From assembly GCA_020632575.1 (NCBI GenBank), contig JACKFH010000003.1:124001-188000 (forward strand): a stretch of DNA of 64,000 nt, in the 5' to 3' direction. Of this stretch, positions 1 through 7,836 are shown in pieces (the first letter of the stretch is position 1; every line of letters begins with the position of its first letter). A program made the translations under genes and the position numbers. Source of the DNA: Candidatus Omnitrophota bacterium (GTDB lineage Bacteria > Hinthialibacterota > Hinthialibacteria > OLB16). A model generated the notes under the pieces. The model ran no database searches. It had not been told where the DNA came from and saw only the letters and a list, made by a program, of their open reading frames with translations.

Positions 1-513
1 CCAGTTGTCCAATCCCCAAGTCAGGTTATTGACACGGTGCTCGGCGTTGCCCTGAGCGAATCCGGTGAGAACCACCTCCTTGATATCGGCCTTGCCATCG
101 CCATCGGTGTCTTTCAGATAGAGAAGATCGGGGGTGCAGAGAGCGTAAACGCCGCCCCTGAATGGCGCGAGACCGCTTGGGAAGGAGAGCCCCTCCGCGA
201 AAAGAACCGCCTGGTCGATCTTTCCATCATGATCGGTGTCCTCGAGGCGCCGTATGGTGGCTTTGGTCCCGGGTTCGAGCGCGGGCAACACCTCCATCTC
301 GCGCATCTCCGCGACATAGACCCGGCCCGATTCATCGAAAGCGATGGCGACCGGATCGACCACATCCGGTTCGGAGGCGAAGAGATCGATCTGAAATCCA
401 TCCTCGACCTCCATGGTCTTGAGCGATTCCTCGGGAGAAAGCCCAGCCACGGAGGGGGCTTGGCACGCCATAAGAAGAGCGAGCGCCGGAATAAGATATA
501 TTTTGGGGTTCAT
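1..513 (-). CDS. PVC-type membrane-bound dehydrogenase-like lipoprotein, N-terminal part (partial)
   Basis: Runs off the left edge; 171 codons are visible without a stop. The N-terminus is a lipoprotein signal (lipobox LLMAC, Cys at residue 17), followed by the opening blades of a glucose/sorbosone-dehydrogenase-like beta-propeller: GFQIDLFASEPDVVDPVAIAF and VYVAEMREME are typical of the planctomycete membrane-bound dehydrogenase domain. Two Ca-loop-like stretches (DTDHDGKIDQ, DTDGDGKADI) and HRVNNLTWGLDNW at the edge also fit. It is the third gene of a leftward operon, 33 bp after the HEAT/cytochrome c gene. In many PVC proteins this propeller is fused in front of HEAT repeats and a heme domain; here it is a separate gene. 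Substrate unknown; an exported, membrane-anchored sugar or alcohol oxidation role is an inference. Confidence 0.8.
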   Translation of the reverse strand, partial: MNPKIYLIPALALLMACQAPSVAGLSPEESLKTMEVEDGFQIDLFASEPDVVDPVAIAFDESGRVYVAEMREMEVLPALEPGTKATIRRLEDTDHDGKIDQAVLFAEGLSFPSGLAPFRGGVYALCTPDLLYLKDTDGDGKADIKEVVLTGFAQGNAEHRVNNLTWGLDNW

Positions 514-546
514 TCGATTAACCGCCTTTGATTTCAGTTTATTGGT

Positions 547-2049
547 CTATTTGAGCGTTTCAATGAAGGAGAGGAGATCGGCCATATCCTGGGGAGAGAG
601 TCCGACCTCGAGGTTGGTCGGCATGATCGACTTCTTGGTGTCCTCCAGGTATTCGATGTTCTTGCGAAGGATCGTGTCCTCCTCCGCGCCGCCCCGCCTT
701 AGGACCACGCTGTTGGGACCCGAGAAAGCCAAGATGCCGGTGAAGATATCGCCATCGACGGTTTCGAGGATGTAGTTGGTGAAGCCGGGATCCACCGATC
801 GATTGGGGTAAAGGATGCTGGTCAGCAAGGTTTCGCGCGTGTTCGATTTCAGACCGGACCAATCGGGACCGAGTTGCTGCCCTTGCCCCTCCGCGATATG
901 GCATTGGGTGCAACGCTCCAGATAGATCTTCTTTCCTTTTTCGCGGTCCCCCTCGAGAGTGACCGCCTCGGCGTATTGGTTGTAAAGCTCCGGATCCTCA
1001 TCGGTGGAGAGGGTGGAGAAAATCTGTTTCGCTTTATCCGCGACAGCCGAATCGGGATATCCGAGAAGCAGCGTTTGTCTTTGCGAGTCGAGGATATTCC
1101 CGGGCATCTCCTCCGATTCGATCGCGACCAGGAGTTGCATGGCGCGATCCTGCCGGGCCATCAGGATATCGAGAGCCTGAATCTTCGCTTTCGGGGCGAG
1201 CTGGCTCCAATGATCGATGATGGTTTTTCCGACGCCGGGATGGTCGTAAGTGGAAAGGGTTTCCAGCGCGGCCACCTGAAGAGCCTCGTGGCTTTGACTG
1301 GTGAGGAGTTCGGAGAGCGCTCCGGACACTCGGTCATAGGAGCCGAGGCGCAACATCTTGGCGGATTGGGAGAGGTTCTCCCCCTCCCGATTTTCGAGTC
1401 TCGCGATTTGCTCGGAAATCAAGGTGTCGAGCTCCGGCGAATCCTGTGGGAGGGCTTTGGAGGCGATCTCGACCGCGACGCCGCGAATTTTTTCCGAGGG
1501 GTTTACCAACAGGTCGGCCAACGGCGCCGCGAGTTCCCCGCCATTCGCGACCATTCCTCCGAACAATTCCAAACCCTCCGACAGGCCATCCAGGACGAGC
1601 ATCTGGACCGGCTCTTTGACCGAGGGTTGTCCGATCGCGGCAAGGAGTCTCCGGATGTCCTCGGTTTGCCCCTTTGTGCCGACCAGCTTCGAAAGCTCTT
1701 CGATCAACGAATCGATTCCCTCGGTGGAGTCTCCGACCTCCGGAATCAGGATCTCGAGAAACTCAACGGTGTCGGATCCGATGGAACTCAGGATGGCTCT
1801 GCGAACCCAGGGATCGGCGGCGTCTTTACGGGCGATGCCCGCGAGGGCCTCGATTCTTCCCGGGAGATCGACCTCGCCGAGAGTGAGGGCGGCCTGGAAA
1901 CGAACTCGCGGGTCGGGGTCATCGGCCAACTGGAGAATTCTTTCCTGAATCCCCTCATGATCTATCGACCATGAGGGGATGCTTAGAGACATTGAAAGCA
2001 TGGGGATCGCCGCCATGAGGAGGCGAAGAATAGGACGGTTGGATTTCAT
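547..2049 (-). CDS. HEAT-repeat protein with C-terminal PVC-type heme-binding (CxxCH) domain
   Basis: The 500-residue protein begins with a signal sequence (about residues 1-28), continues with HEAT-like helical repeats to about residue 360, and ends with a c-type cytochrome domain. The heme motif CTQCH is at residues 380-384 and a candidate distal ligand Met lies in SIMPTNLE near residue 476. The tail (LLTSILYPNRSVDPGF, then SPQDMADLLSFIETLK) matches the planctomycete putative heme-binding domain. It is the second gene of the operon, 7 bp after the DUF1080 gene and 33 bp before the dehydrogenase-like lipoprotein. It probably accepts electrons from that partner in the periplasm; this is inferred from family architecture. 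Confidence 0.85.
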   Translation of the reverse strand: MKSNRPILRLLMAAIPMLSMSLSIPSWSIDHEGIQERILQLADDPDPRVRFQAALTLGEVDLPGRIEALAGIARKDAADPWVRRAILSSIGSDTVEFLEILIPEVGDSTEGIDSLIEELSKLVGTKGQTEDIRRLLAAIGQPSVKEPVQMLVLDGLSEGLELFGGMVANGGELAAPLADLLVNPSEKIRGVAVEIASKALPQDSPELDTLISEQIARLENREGENLSQSAKMLRLGSYDRVSGALSELLTSQSHEALQVAALETLSTYDHPGVGKTIIDHWSQLAPKAKIQALDILMARQDRAMQLLVAIESEEMPGNILDSQRQTLLLGYPDSAVADKAKQIFSTLSTDEDPELYNQYAEAVTLEGDREKGKKIYLERCTQCHIAEGQGQQLGPDWSGLKSNTRETLLTSILYPNRSVDPGFTNYILETVDGDIFTGILAFSGPNSVVLRRGGAEEDTILRKNIEYLEDTKKSIMPTNLEVGLSPQDMADLLSFIETLK

Positions 2050-2056
2050 GTGCGAC

Positions 2057-3355
2057 TCATTTCAGGGGTTTGATCTTTAGGTTGCGGAACCAGACATCAT
2101 CGCCATGGTCTTGCAGGACAATGTGCCCTTTGGGCATCTTGGCAAAATTGGGCCACTTTTGGAATTTGCTATTCTGAACTTGGTTGTTCCATTCTTCGCT
2201 TCCGATTTCTTTTGTGACCACCAGTTCGCCATTGAGATAATGTTCGATGGTGTTTCCCTTCAGGACAATCCTCCCGGCGTTGTATTCGCCGACCGGCTTC
2301 AGGCGCTTGTTTTCGGGCGCGAAGAGGGCATAGATGGAGGCGGCGGAGGTGACAGGGTTTTTGCCGTCGTTGTGACGGTCATCATCCAACACCTGATACT
2401 CGGGTCCCGTGTAATAAGATCTCTCCTCCGATTCGGAGACCCGGTACATGACACCGCTATTAGCGCCTGGGGCGACCTTCCACTCAAAGCGGAAATCGAA
2501 ATCTTGGTAGGGGTCGATTGTCAGGATGTCTCCACCCCCCGCCTCGGCGATCTTGTGGATCGATCCATCCACCACTTCCCACCCTTCCTCGGGAAATGTC
2601 TCCTTCTGGTAGCCGCGCCACCCCTCGGTGGATTTTCCATCGAAAAGCAGATGCCATCCCTCGGCGATTTCCTCGACAGTCAAATTGTTTGGAGCGGTTT
2701 CTATTAGGGTGACCAGTTGGTCGCGGGGGTTGGATTCGACCACCACATTGGAGAAATTGATTTCTTGCGGGGTCGAGCTGGAGGCGAGTTGCAATCCGAT
2801 GGGACCCTCCATCGAACGGTTCGGTTCGCTTTCGATCCATTCGGCGACGAGAACCCCATTGACCGCCAATCGCACCCGATTGGAAACCGCGAGGATTTCA
2901 AGGTTGGTCCATTCGCCCGCCTTGGAGAGGTCAACGGCCTTCGAGCAATCCACCCCGAGATTCTTTCTTCCGAATAGATCGTAGAATCCCCAGTTGCCAT
3001 TGAACATGACCAACGGTCCGGCGTAGGTGAAGGGATCGCCATGTTCGGGGGCGACTCTGCCTCGGAAGGCGAGGCCGGAATGAGTGTCGCCGGAAACCAA
3101 ACGAGCGGAGGCGGTGAGTCGGAAATCGGAGAAATTTTGTTTTGTGAGCAGGAAGGTGCTGACCGCGACCTCATCGGTGCTTTTGCCGATGATAACACCA
3201 TCTTTGATCGACCAATATTTCTCATGCCCAACCCATTGGTCCAGCGAATCTCCATGGGAAAGGAAATAGGTGTCCGCCGCAACGGCCGACTGGAAGAGTG
3301 AAACGACGATGAATGAAAAGACCATCGCGCGAGAGGGTTTCGGAACGCTTTTCAT
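2057..3355 (-). CDS. Secreted protein with two DUF1080 (3-keto-disaccharide hydrolase-type) domains
   Basis: The frame is open to 3550, but the start chosen is ATG at 3355: it begins a clear signal peptide (SVPKPSRAMVFSFIVVSLF, cleavage near AVAADTYF) and has AAGGA about 9 nt upstream. The 432-residue protein holds two concanavalin-like jelly-roll domains. The first, at about residues 30-235, is divergent; the second, at about 245-432, is a clear DUF1080 (LFDGKSTEGWRGYQ, FEWKVAPGANSGVMYR, GPEYQVLDD, GRIVLKGNTIEHYLNGE, IVLQDHGDDVWFRNLKI). Characterised members cleave 3-keto-glycosides. It leads the operon with the HEAT/cytochrome and dehydrogenase-like genes, which suggests an oxidise-then-hydrolyse sugar route; that link is inferred. 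Confidence 0.87.
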   Translation of the reverse strand: MKSVPKPSRAMVFSFIVVSLFQSAVAADTYFLSHGDSLDQWVGHEKYWSIKDGVIIGKSTDEVAVSTFLLTKQNFSDFRLTASARLVSGDTHSGLAFRGRVAPEHGDPFTYAGPLVMFNGNWGFYDLFGRKNLGVDCSKAVDLSKAGEWTNLEILAVSNRVRLAVNGVLVAEWIESEPNRSMEGPIGLQLASSSTPQEINFSNVVVESNPRDQLVTLIETAPNNLTVEEIAEGWHLLFDGKSTEGWRGYQKETFPEEGWEVVDGSIHKIAEAGGGDILTIDPYQDFDFRFEWKVAPGANSGVMYRVSESEERSYYTGPEYQVLDDDRHNDGKNPVTSAASIYALFAPENKRLKPVGEYNAGRIVLKGNTIEHYLNGELVVTKEIGSEEWNNQVQNSKFQKWPNFAKMPKGHIVLQDHGDDVWFRNLKIKPLK

Positions 3356-3434
3356 TTTCGAATATCCTTGATTAGAAGTGACGCATATAAACCATCCAGG
3401 AATTAACATTACTCGAAACCAAAGTGTCCTGCAA

Positions 3435-3456
3435 AGAGGGGGATTCAGCCCCCTCT
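3435..3456. repeat. Perfect 8-bp inverted repeat in the divergent intergenic region
   Basis: AGAGGGGG and CCCCCTCT flank a 6-base loop (ATTCAG). It lies in the 246-bp gap between the leftward DUF1080 operon and the rightward Lon-domain gene. No T-tract follows, so it is more likely a regulatory or repeat-derived hairpin than a terminator. No convincing sigma-70 promoter was recognised in the rest of the gap. Confidence 0.5.
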
Positions 3457-3601
3457 CGACAGAATCTTCGCGCCACTTGATTTCTTGGAGAGAATGGATT
3501 AACGGCGCGAAATCGGTTCGGTTCGGAGACGAAATCGAGCGCTGGTGCATAAAAGAGCACTGTATTTAAATCATTGATTTTCGTGGAGTTTGGACTATCG
3601 T

Positions 3602-4264
3602 ATGAGTATGGAAAAGAAGACAACACAGACCATCCTTCCGCTGTTTCCACTCCCCCTGGTGCTCTTTCCTCAAATGAAACTTCCCCTGCACATTTTCGAA
3701 ATGAGATACCGGGAGATGATCGGAAATTGCATCGAATCCCGATCCCCGTTCGGCGTGATCATGAGCCGCGAAAACGACGTGGAGTCGGTGGGTTGCGGGG
3801 CTCAGGTGATCGAGGTTCTGAAACGCTTTCCCGGCGGGGAATTCGACATCATGACTGTGGGTTCGGAGCGATTTCGAATTCTCGAACTCTTCGATAACAA
3901 GACCTACTTGGAGGGCATGGTCGAGTTCTTCCGGGATGAGCCCAAAGAGGAATCCGGATTCGCCGCGCTCAGCGAAGTCGACCTCCTGGAAGAGGTGTTC
4001 GGCCTTTGTTACCGGCTGCTTAAATCGGAATCCAAAGTGGAGAAGATTCGCACCTTCACACAGAGCCATTCGGGAACGCCCTCGTTTCTTTTGGCCAACC
4101 ACCTTGGGTTCGATTTGAATTTCCAACAAAAAATGCTCGAGATGGTCTCTGAGGAAGAACGCCTTTCGATGATGATCGATCGGCTCGCCGGAATCCTCGG
4201 TCCGGAATCGACCCTGGTCGCCAAGGGATTCCTCGAGGGTCAATCCTGGTTCAACGTGAATTGA
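3602..4264 (+). CDS. Lon protease N-terminal (substrate-binding) domain protein
   Basis: The 220-residue protein consists only of the LON substrate-binding domain: TILPLFPLPLVLFPQMKLPL and HIFEMRYREMI at the N-terminus are diagnostic of the PUA-like fold, followed by a helical bundle (to NHLGFDLNFQQKMLEMVSEEERL). There is no AAA+ or Ser-Lys protease domain, so it is a stand-alone LonN protein like those common in many phyla, of unproven function (possibly substrate recognition or quality control). Start ATG 3602 is preceded by GTGGAG 13 nt upstream; TTG 3590 is open but lies too close to that site. It may be transcribed with the downstream methyltransferase. Confidence 0.85.
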   Translation: MSMEKKTTQTILPLFPLPLVLFPQMKLPLHIFEMRYREMIGNCIESRSPFGVIMSRENDVESVGCGAQVIEVLKRFPGGEFDIMTVGSERFRILELFDNKTYLEGMVEFFRDEPKEESGFAALSEVDLLEEVFGLCYRLLKSESKVEKIRTFTQSHSGTPSFLLANHLGFDLNFQQKMLEMVSEEERLSMMIDRLAGILGPESTLVAKGFLEGQSWFNVN

Positions 4265-4365
4265 CACTTTTTCCCAAGAGTTAGTCCGTCCCGCCTCTCT
4301 CCACCCGCCGAAAAGGGTTCAATCGATGAGGCGTCCATCCGATATATCATTGGGTGGAGGGTCCC

Positions 4366-5106
4366 TTGTTCAAATCGACGTTGCAAAGAATTCCCGGAGC
4401 GCGCCTGCTGATTCGCCTTTTCAGACGATTGGCTCGTCCCGGGCGCTTCCTGGTTTGGCACACTCCCCACGAACCCTTCCGTTCGAACCTCATTGAATCG
4501 GCCCGAGAGGAGTTCGGCCCCCCCTTCCTCGACATCGCGAGCGGAACTCGACGACTCGGGCCGGATTTCCTCAACCTCGATCTCAATCCGAATTCGCAGG
4601 TCGATGTTCTCGGTGACGCCGGTGATCTACCGTTCCGGTCGGACACGTTCGGATTGGTTTGGTTGGAGGCGGCGCTGGAGCATGTTCCCGATCCGGTGTC
4701 AGTGGTGGCGGAAATCGATCGTGTCCTGAAGCCGCGGGGCTGGGTCTATGTCGAGATCCCGTTCATGCAGGGTTATCACGCGGACCCGGGCGATTACCAA
4801 CGATTCACCATCGAGGGACTGAAGCGGCTGTTCCATTCGTTCGAGATCGAATGGATCGCTCCCTGCTCCGGCCCGGCCTCCGCGTTTTGTTACAGTGGCG
4901 CCTCTTTCTTCGCGACGCTGTTTTCGTTCCATTCGAGATGGCTCTATAAAATCTGGTTCCATTATGTCTTCAGTTACCTGTTCTTTCCGCTCAAATTCCT
5001 GGACCGGATCCTGATTGCCCACCCGGAGGCTCACCGGACCGCGTTTGGCTACGCCCTGCTGGCGAGGGCAAAGTCTTGTGAGGACGGGGGAGATGTGTTC
5101 CCATAG
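4366..5106 (+). CDS. Class I SAM-dependent methyltransferase (Methyltransf_11 type)
   Basis: Motif I appears as FLDIASGTRRLGPDFLNLDL, an acidic motif II follows (VDVLGDAGDLPF), and motif IV/post region is FGLVWLEAALEHVPDP; VLKPRGWVYVEIPFMQGY completes the Rossmann core by about residue 135. The C-terminal third is hydrophobic (FFATLFSFHSRW, YVFSYLFFPLKFLDRI) and could associate with the membrane. The fold is clear but the substrate is not; such enzymes often lie in glycan or lipid loci. TTG 4366 is preferred because GGAGG at 4356-4360 sits 5 nt upstream; GTG 4354 is an alternative that would place the same site inside the gene. Confidence 0.75.
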   Translation: MFKSTLQRIPGARLLIRLFRRLARPGRFLVWHTPHEPFRSNLIESAREEFGPPFLDIASGTRRLGPDFLNLDLNPNSQVDVLGDAGDLPFRSDTFGLVWLEAALEHVPDPVSVVAEIDRVLKPRGWVYVEIPFMQGYHADPGDYQRFTIEGLKRLFHSFEIEWIAPCSGPASAFCYSGASFFATLFSFHSRWLYKIWFHYVFSYLFFPLKFLDRILIAHPEAHRTAFGYALLARAKSCEDGGDVFP

Positions 5107-5137
5107 CCCATGGATTGAACGAGGAGGTTGTAGCGTC

Positions 5138-5665
5138 TTGACCGAGAAGACATCCAAAAACGTATTGACCCTGGTCGGGCCCGATCGCCCCGGCATTGTG
5201 CGGACTGTGTCGGGAATCCTGAGTGAGAATGGATTCAACATTGAGGACTCTCGGATGGCGGTCCTCGGCGGCGAGTTCGCGATGATCGTGCTGGTCAGCG
5301 GCCCGAAACCTGTCTCGGATTTGCTTTCCGATATGGAAAAAGAGAGCGGGTTGACGATCCGATGTCGCGAGATGGGTGAGGATGAGGGGCTCAGACCGGG
5401 GGTTCCTTATCTGGTCTACGGGTACGCCATGGACCATCCGGGGATCGTTCACGCGCTCGCTCGGGAAGTGGCCGGTTTCGGGGCGAATATCGAGGAAATG
5501 GAGACTTCGACCGAACCGGCGCCGGTGACCGGAACGCCGCTGTTCGATGTTCGGATGCGGGTGTCTCTCCCCCCCGACGTTTCTGTGAAGGAGGTTCGGA
5601 AACGTCTGGAGGAAATCGGGGAAATGCAGAACATCGATATCAGTGTGGAGCCATTCAGTCATTGA
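5138..5665 (+). CDS. Tandem ACT-domain protein, GcvR-like
   Basis: The 175-residue product contains two ACT domains: the first opens with NVLTLVGPDRPGIVRTVSGI and the second with YLVYGYAMDHPGIVHALARE. This matches the glycine cleavage system transcriptional repressor GcvR/ACT-only regulator family in length and layout. ACT domains usually bind amino acids. Start TTG 5138 is chosen because GAGGAGG (5121-5127) lies 10 nt upstream and the preceding in-frame codons encode no recognisable domain. It follows the methyltransferase by 31 bp. No glycine cleavage genes are in the window, so the regulated pathway is unknown. Confidence 0.8.
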   Translation: MTEKTSKNVLTLVGPDRPGIVRTVSGILSENGFNIEDSRMAVLGGEFAMIVLVSGPKPVSDLLSDMEKESGLTIRCREMGEDEGLRPGVPYLVYGYAMDHPGIVHALAREVAGFGANIEEMETSTEPAPVTGTPLFDVRMRVSLPPDVSVKEVRKRLEEIGEMQNIDISVEPFSH

Positions 5666-6006
5666 TTCATCTGAAGTTAGCCTCTTGACAAGGATTTCTC
5701 ATTTGCACTTAATCCCGCGCGATTGTACTGATAAGTGGCGTTACCATTTTGAATTCAGATCGTGGTTGCAAAGCGGTGCATTTTTTTTTGTGAATTCTGA
5801 TGGAGCCGGAAGATAGTGTTACTTCATGATGTTTCAGTTATGCGACGCCTCGTTTAATCCAAAATTCGAAAATATGGGCCCTCCGCGAATTGCCACTTCG
5901 GCGGGGGTCTGTTCATTCTGTCGCCAAGGCGTGGCCTGATTGGTGGCGACAAAGTGGTCGGAAAATAGATGTCTTCCATTCAAATTGAGGAGGATGGACA
6001 TACGAA
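5666..6006 (+). promoter_or_regulatory. Intergenic control region upstream of the ABC cluster
   Basis: About 340 bp without a gene. Visible structure: TTGACA at 5685-5690 with a poor -10; a 10-bp direct repeat with one mismatch (GAATTCAGAT 5751-5760, GAATTCTGAT 5792-5801, 41 bp apart) around a T9 tract; and an 8-bp inverted repeat TGTCGCCA (5919-5926) / TGGCGACA (5944-5951) with a 17-base loop, ending 55 bp before the ATG. A GAGGAGG-like ribosome site (GAGGAGGATGG) precedes the ABC ATPase start. Binding-site function is inferred only. Confidence 0.4.
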
Positions 6007-7020
6007 ATGATTGAAGTTCAAAATTTAACCAAAAACTATGGTCCCGTCGCTGCCATCAAGAATGTCAGCTTCGAGGTCGGAAAGGGTGAGATTCTTGGGT
6101 TTCTCGGGCCGAACGGGGCCGGTAAGACCACGACGATGAGAATCCTCACCGGGTATTTTCCGGCCACATCGGGATCCGCCAAGGTGGCGGGTTACGATGT
6201 TTTCAACCAGATCAACGAGGTTCGGAAACGCATCGGGTACCTTCCCGAGAACGTTCCGCTCTACACCGACATGTCGGTTAAGGGATACCTCAACCTCGCG
6301 GCCCAGATGAAAGGCTTGTCCGGAAGCGCGAAGAAAAAGGCGGTCGACCGAGTCATCGAAGAGGTTGGTCTGATCCAAATGAGGAGCCGACTGATAAAGA
6401 AACTCTCCAAGGGATACCGTCAGCGGGTCGGGCTCGCCCAATCGCTGGTGAACAATCCCGAGGTGCTGATTCTGGATGAGCCGACAGTGGGCCTCGATCC
6501 GAAACAGATCACCGACATCCGGTCGCTCATCAAACATCTCGCCGGCGACCGCACCGTCATTCTTTCCACACACATCCTACCCGAGGTCAGCATGACCTGC
6601 GACAAGGTGACCATTATTAACCGAGGTCAAATTGTCGTTTCGGACACTCTGGAGAATCTGACCAAACGGAGCACGGATTTCTCGGAAATCTCGGTTCTGG
6701 TTCGCGACCATGGCAAAGACGTTGGATCCGTTCTGCGCGGCTTGCCGGGTGTGAAAGAGGTGAAATCGGTCGAAACGGGGAAGGACAATGGGACACGGAA
6801 ATTCGATGTCTCGCTTCCCCAGGACGAAGACCTTCGCGGCGCGGTGGCCAAAGCGATCACTGGCGCCGATATCGAATTGTTGGAAATGGCTTCGCGTCAG
6901 GTGACCTTGGAGGAGATCTTCATCCGCCACATCACCAAAGAGGAGGATCATTCGCCCGAACCCGAGGCGAATGAGACCGCGACGGCCAACTCAACGGAAG
7001 AGGAGGAAGCCTCGGAATGA
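6007..7020 (+). CDS. ABC transporter ATP-binding protein, GldA/NosF type
   Basis: The 337-residue nucleotide-binding subunit has Walker A GPNGAGKTT (about residues 36-44), Q-loop region GYLPENVPLY, signature LSKGYRQR, Walker B LILDEPTVGLDP and H-loop STHILPEV. The segment after about residue 215 is an accessory domain (EISVLVRDHGKDVGSVLRGL), then an acidic Glu-rich tail. Four genes follow head-to-tail with overlaps: ATPase, permease, Gldg-like protein, DUF4340 protein. This order recurs in many phyla and resembles the gliding-motility GldAFG exporter; the substrate is not established. Motility is not implied here, since no other gld genes are present. Confidence 0.93.
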   Translation: MIEVQNLTKNYGPVAAIKNVSFEVGKGEILGFLGPNGAGKTTTMRILTGYFPATSGSAKVAGYDVFNQINEVRKRIGYLPENVPLYTDMSVKGYLNLAAQMKGLSGSAKKKAVDRVIEEVGLIQMRSRLIKKLSKGYRQRVGLAQSLVNNPEVLILDEPTVGLDPKQITDIRSLIKHLAGDRTVILSTHILPEVSMTCDKVTIINRGQIVVSDTLENLTKRSTDFSEISVLVRDHGKDVGSVLRGLPGVKEVKSVETGKDNGTRKFDVSLPQDEDLRGAVAKAITGADIELLEMASRQVTLEEIFIRHITKEEDHSPEPEANETATANSTEEEEASE

Positions 7021-7832
7021 ACGCCTTCTTCGCTATGTTCAAACGAGAACTCGCGCACTATTTCACAAGTCCCATCGCGTATGTGGTTCTCATTATTTTC
7101 TCCATTCTTTCCGGATGGTTTTATGTTCAGGGGTTCCTGCTGCCGTATTCGTTGTATTGCCAGCAATACGACATGATGCAGATGCAGGCGAACCCGATGA
7201 TGGCGCAACAGATGCCGGCGCCTAATTTCACCGAGCTGATTGTGCCCAGCCTGTTCAGCACCTTTTCGATCATCCTGATTTTCCTGGTGCCTCTTCTGAC
7301 GATGCGTCTGATCTCGGAGGAAAAGAGAGAGGGTACGATCGAGCTGCTTTACACTTATCCGGTGAGCGACCTTCAGGTCATCCTCGCCAAGTACGCGGCG
7401 GCGCTGGTCATCTTTCTGTTCACTGTCCTGTTGTGCGCCATCTATCTGTACGTTCCCGAATTGCTCAAAGAGGGGGGAGGGGTGGTCGAATGGAGGCCGA
7501 TACTTTCGGCGTTGCTCGGATACTTTCTGCTCGGCGCCGCCAGCATCAGCCTGGGATTAATTTTCTCCGCGGTGACCGAAAACCAAATTGTCTCCGCCGC
7601 GTTGACTTTCGCTCTCCTGCTCTTCCTTTGGGTGGTGGGTTGGGCGCCTCAGAGCGGGACGGTCGAGGGGGTCATGAAGACCCTGGCCGAATCCGTATCG
7701 CTCACCGACCGGAGCGAGGACCTCTTCAAGGGTCTGATTCATCTCTCCGATCTGGTCTTCTTCCTCTGTGTCATTGTGGGGGCGCTCTTCATCACAATGC
7801 GAAGTCTCGAATCACATAGGTGGAGGGGGTAA
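7017..7832 (+). CDS. ABC-2 type transporter permease, GldF-like
   Basis: The 271-residue permease has six predicted membrane segments, for example YVVLIIFSILSGWFY, ILIFLVPLLTMRLI, ALVIFLFTVLLCAIYLYV, LLGYFLLGAASISLG and LVFFLCVIVGALFITM. The loop MRLISEEKREGTIELLYTYPV is the usual ABC-2 coupling element. A Met/Gln/Pro-rich stretch (MMQMQANPMMAQQMP) lies in the first periplasmic loop. Its ATG overlaps the stop of the ATPase gene (ATGA, 7017-7020), so translation is probably coupled. It forms the membrane partner of the upstream ATPase. Confidence 0.9.
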   Translation: MNAFFAMFKRELAHYFTSPIAYVVLIIFSILSGWFYVQGFLLPYSLYCQQYDMMQMQANPMMAQQMPAPNFTELIVPSLFSTFSIILIFLVPLLTMRLISEEKREGTIELLYTYPVSDLQVILAKYAAALVIFLFTVLLCAIYLYVPELLKEGGGVVEWRPILSALLGYFLLGAASISLGLIFSAVTENQIVSAALTFALLLFLWVVGWAPQSGTVEGVMKTLAESVSLTDRSEDLFKGLIHLSDLVFFLCVIVGALFITMRSLESHRWRG

Positions 7833-7836
7833 TTCG

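Noticed and set aside
874..1974. 366-codon plus-strand frame
   Set aside because: Antisense shadow of the HEAT/cytochrome c gene; no domain, and the codon register mirrors the real gene.
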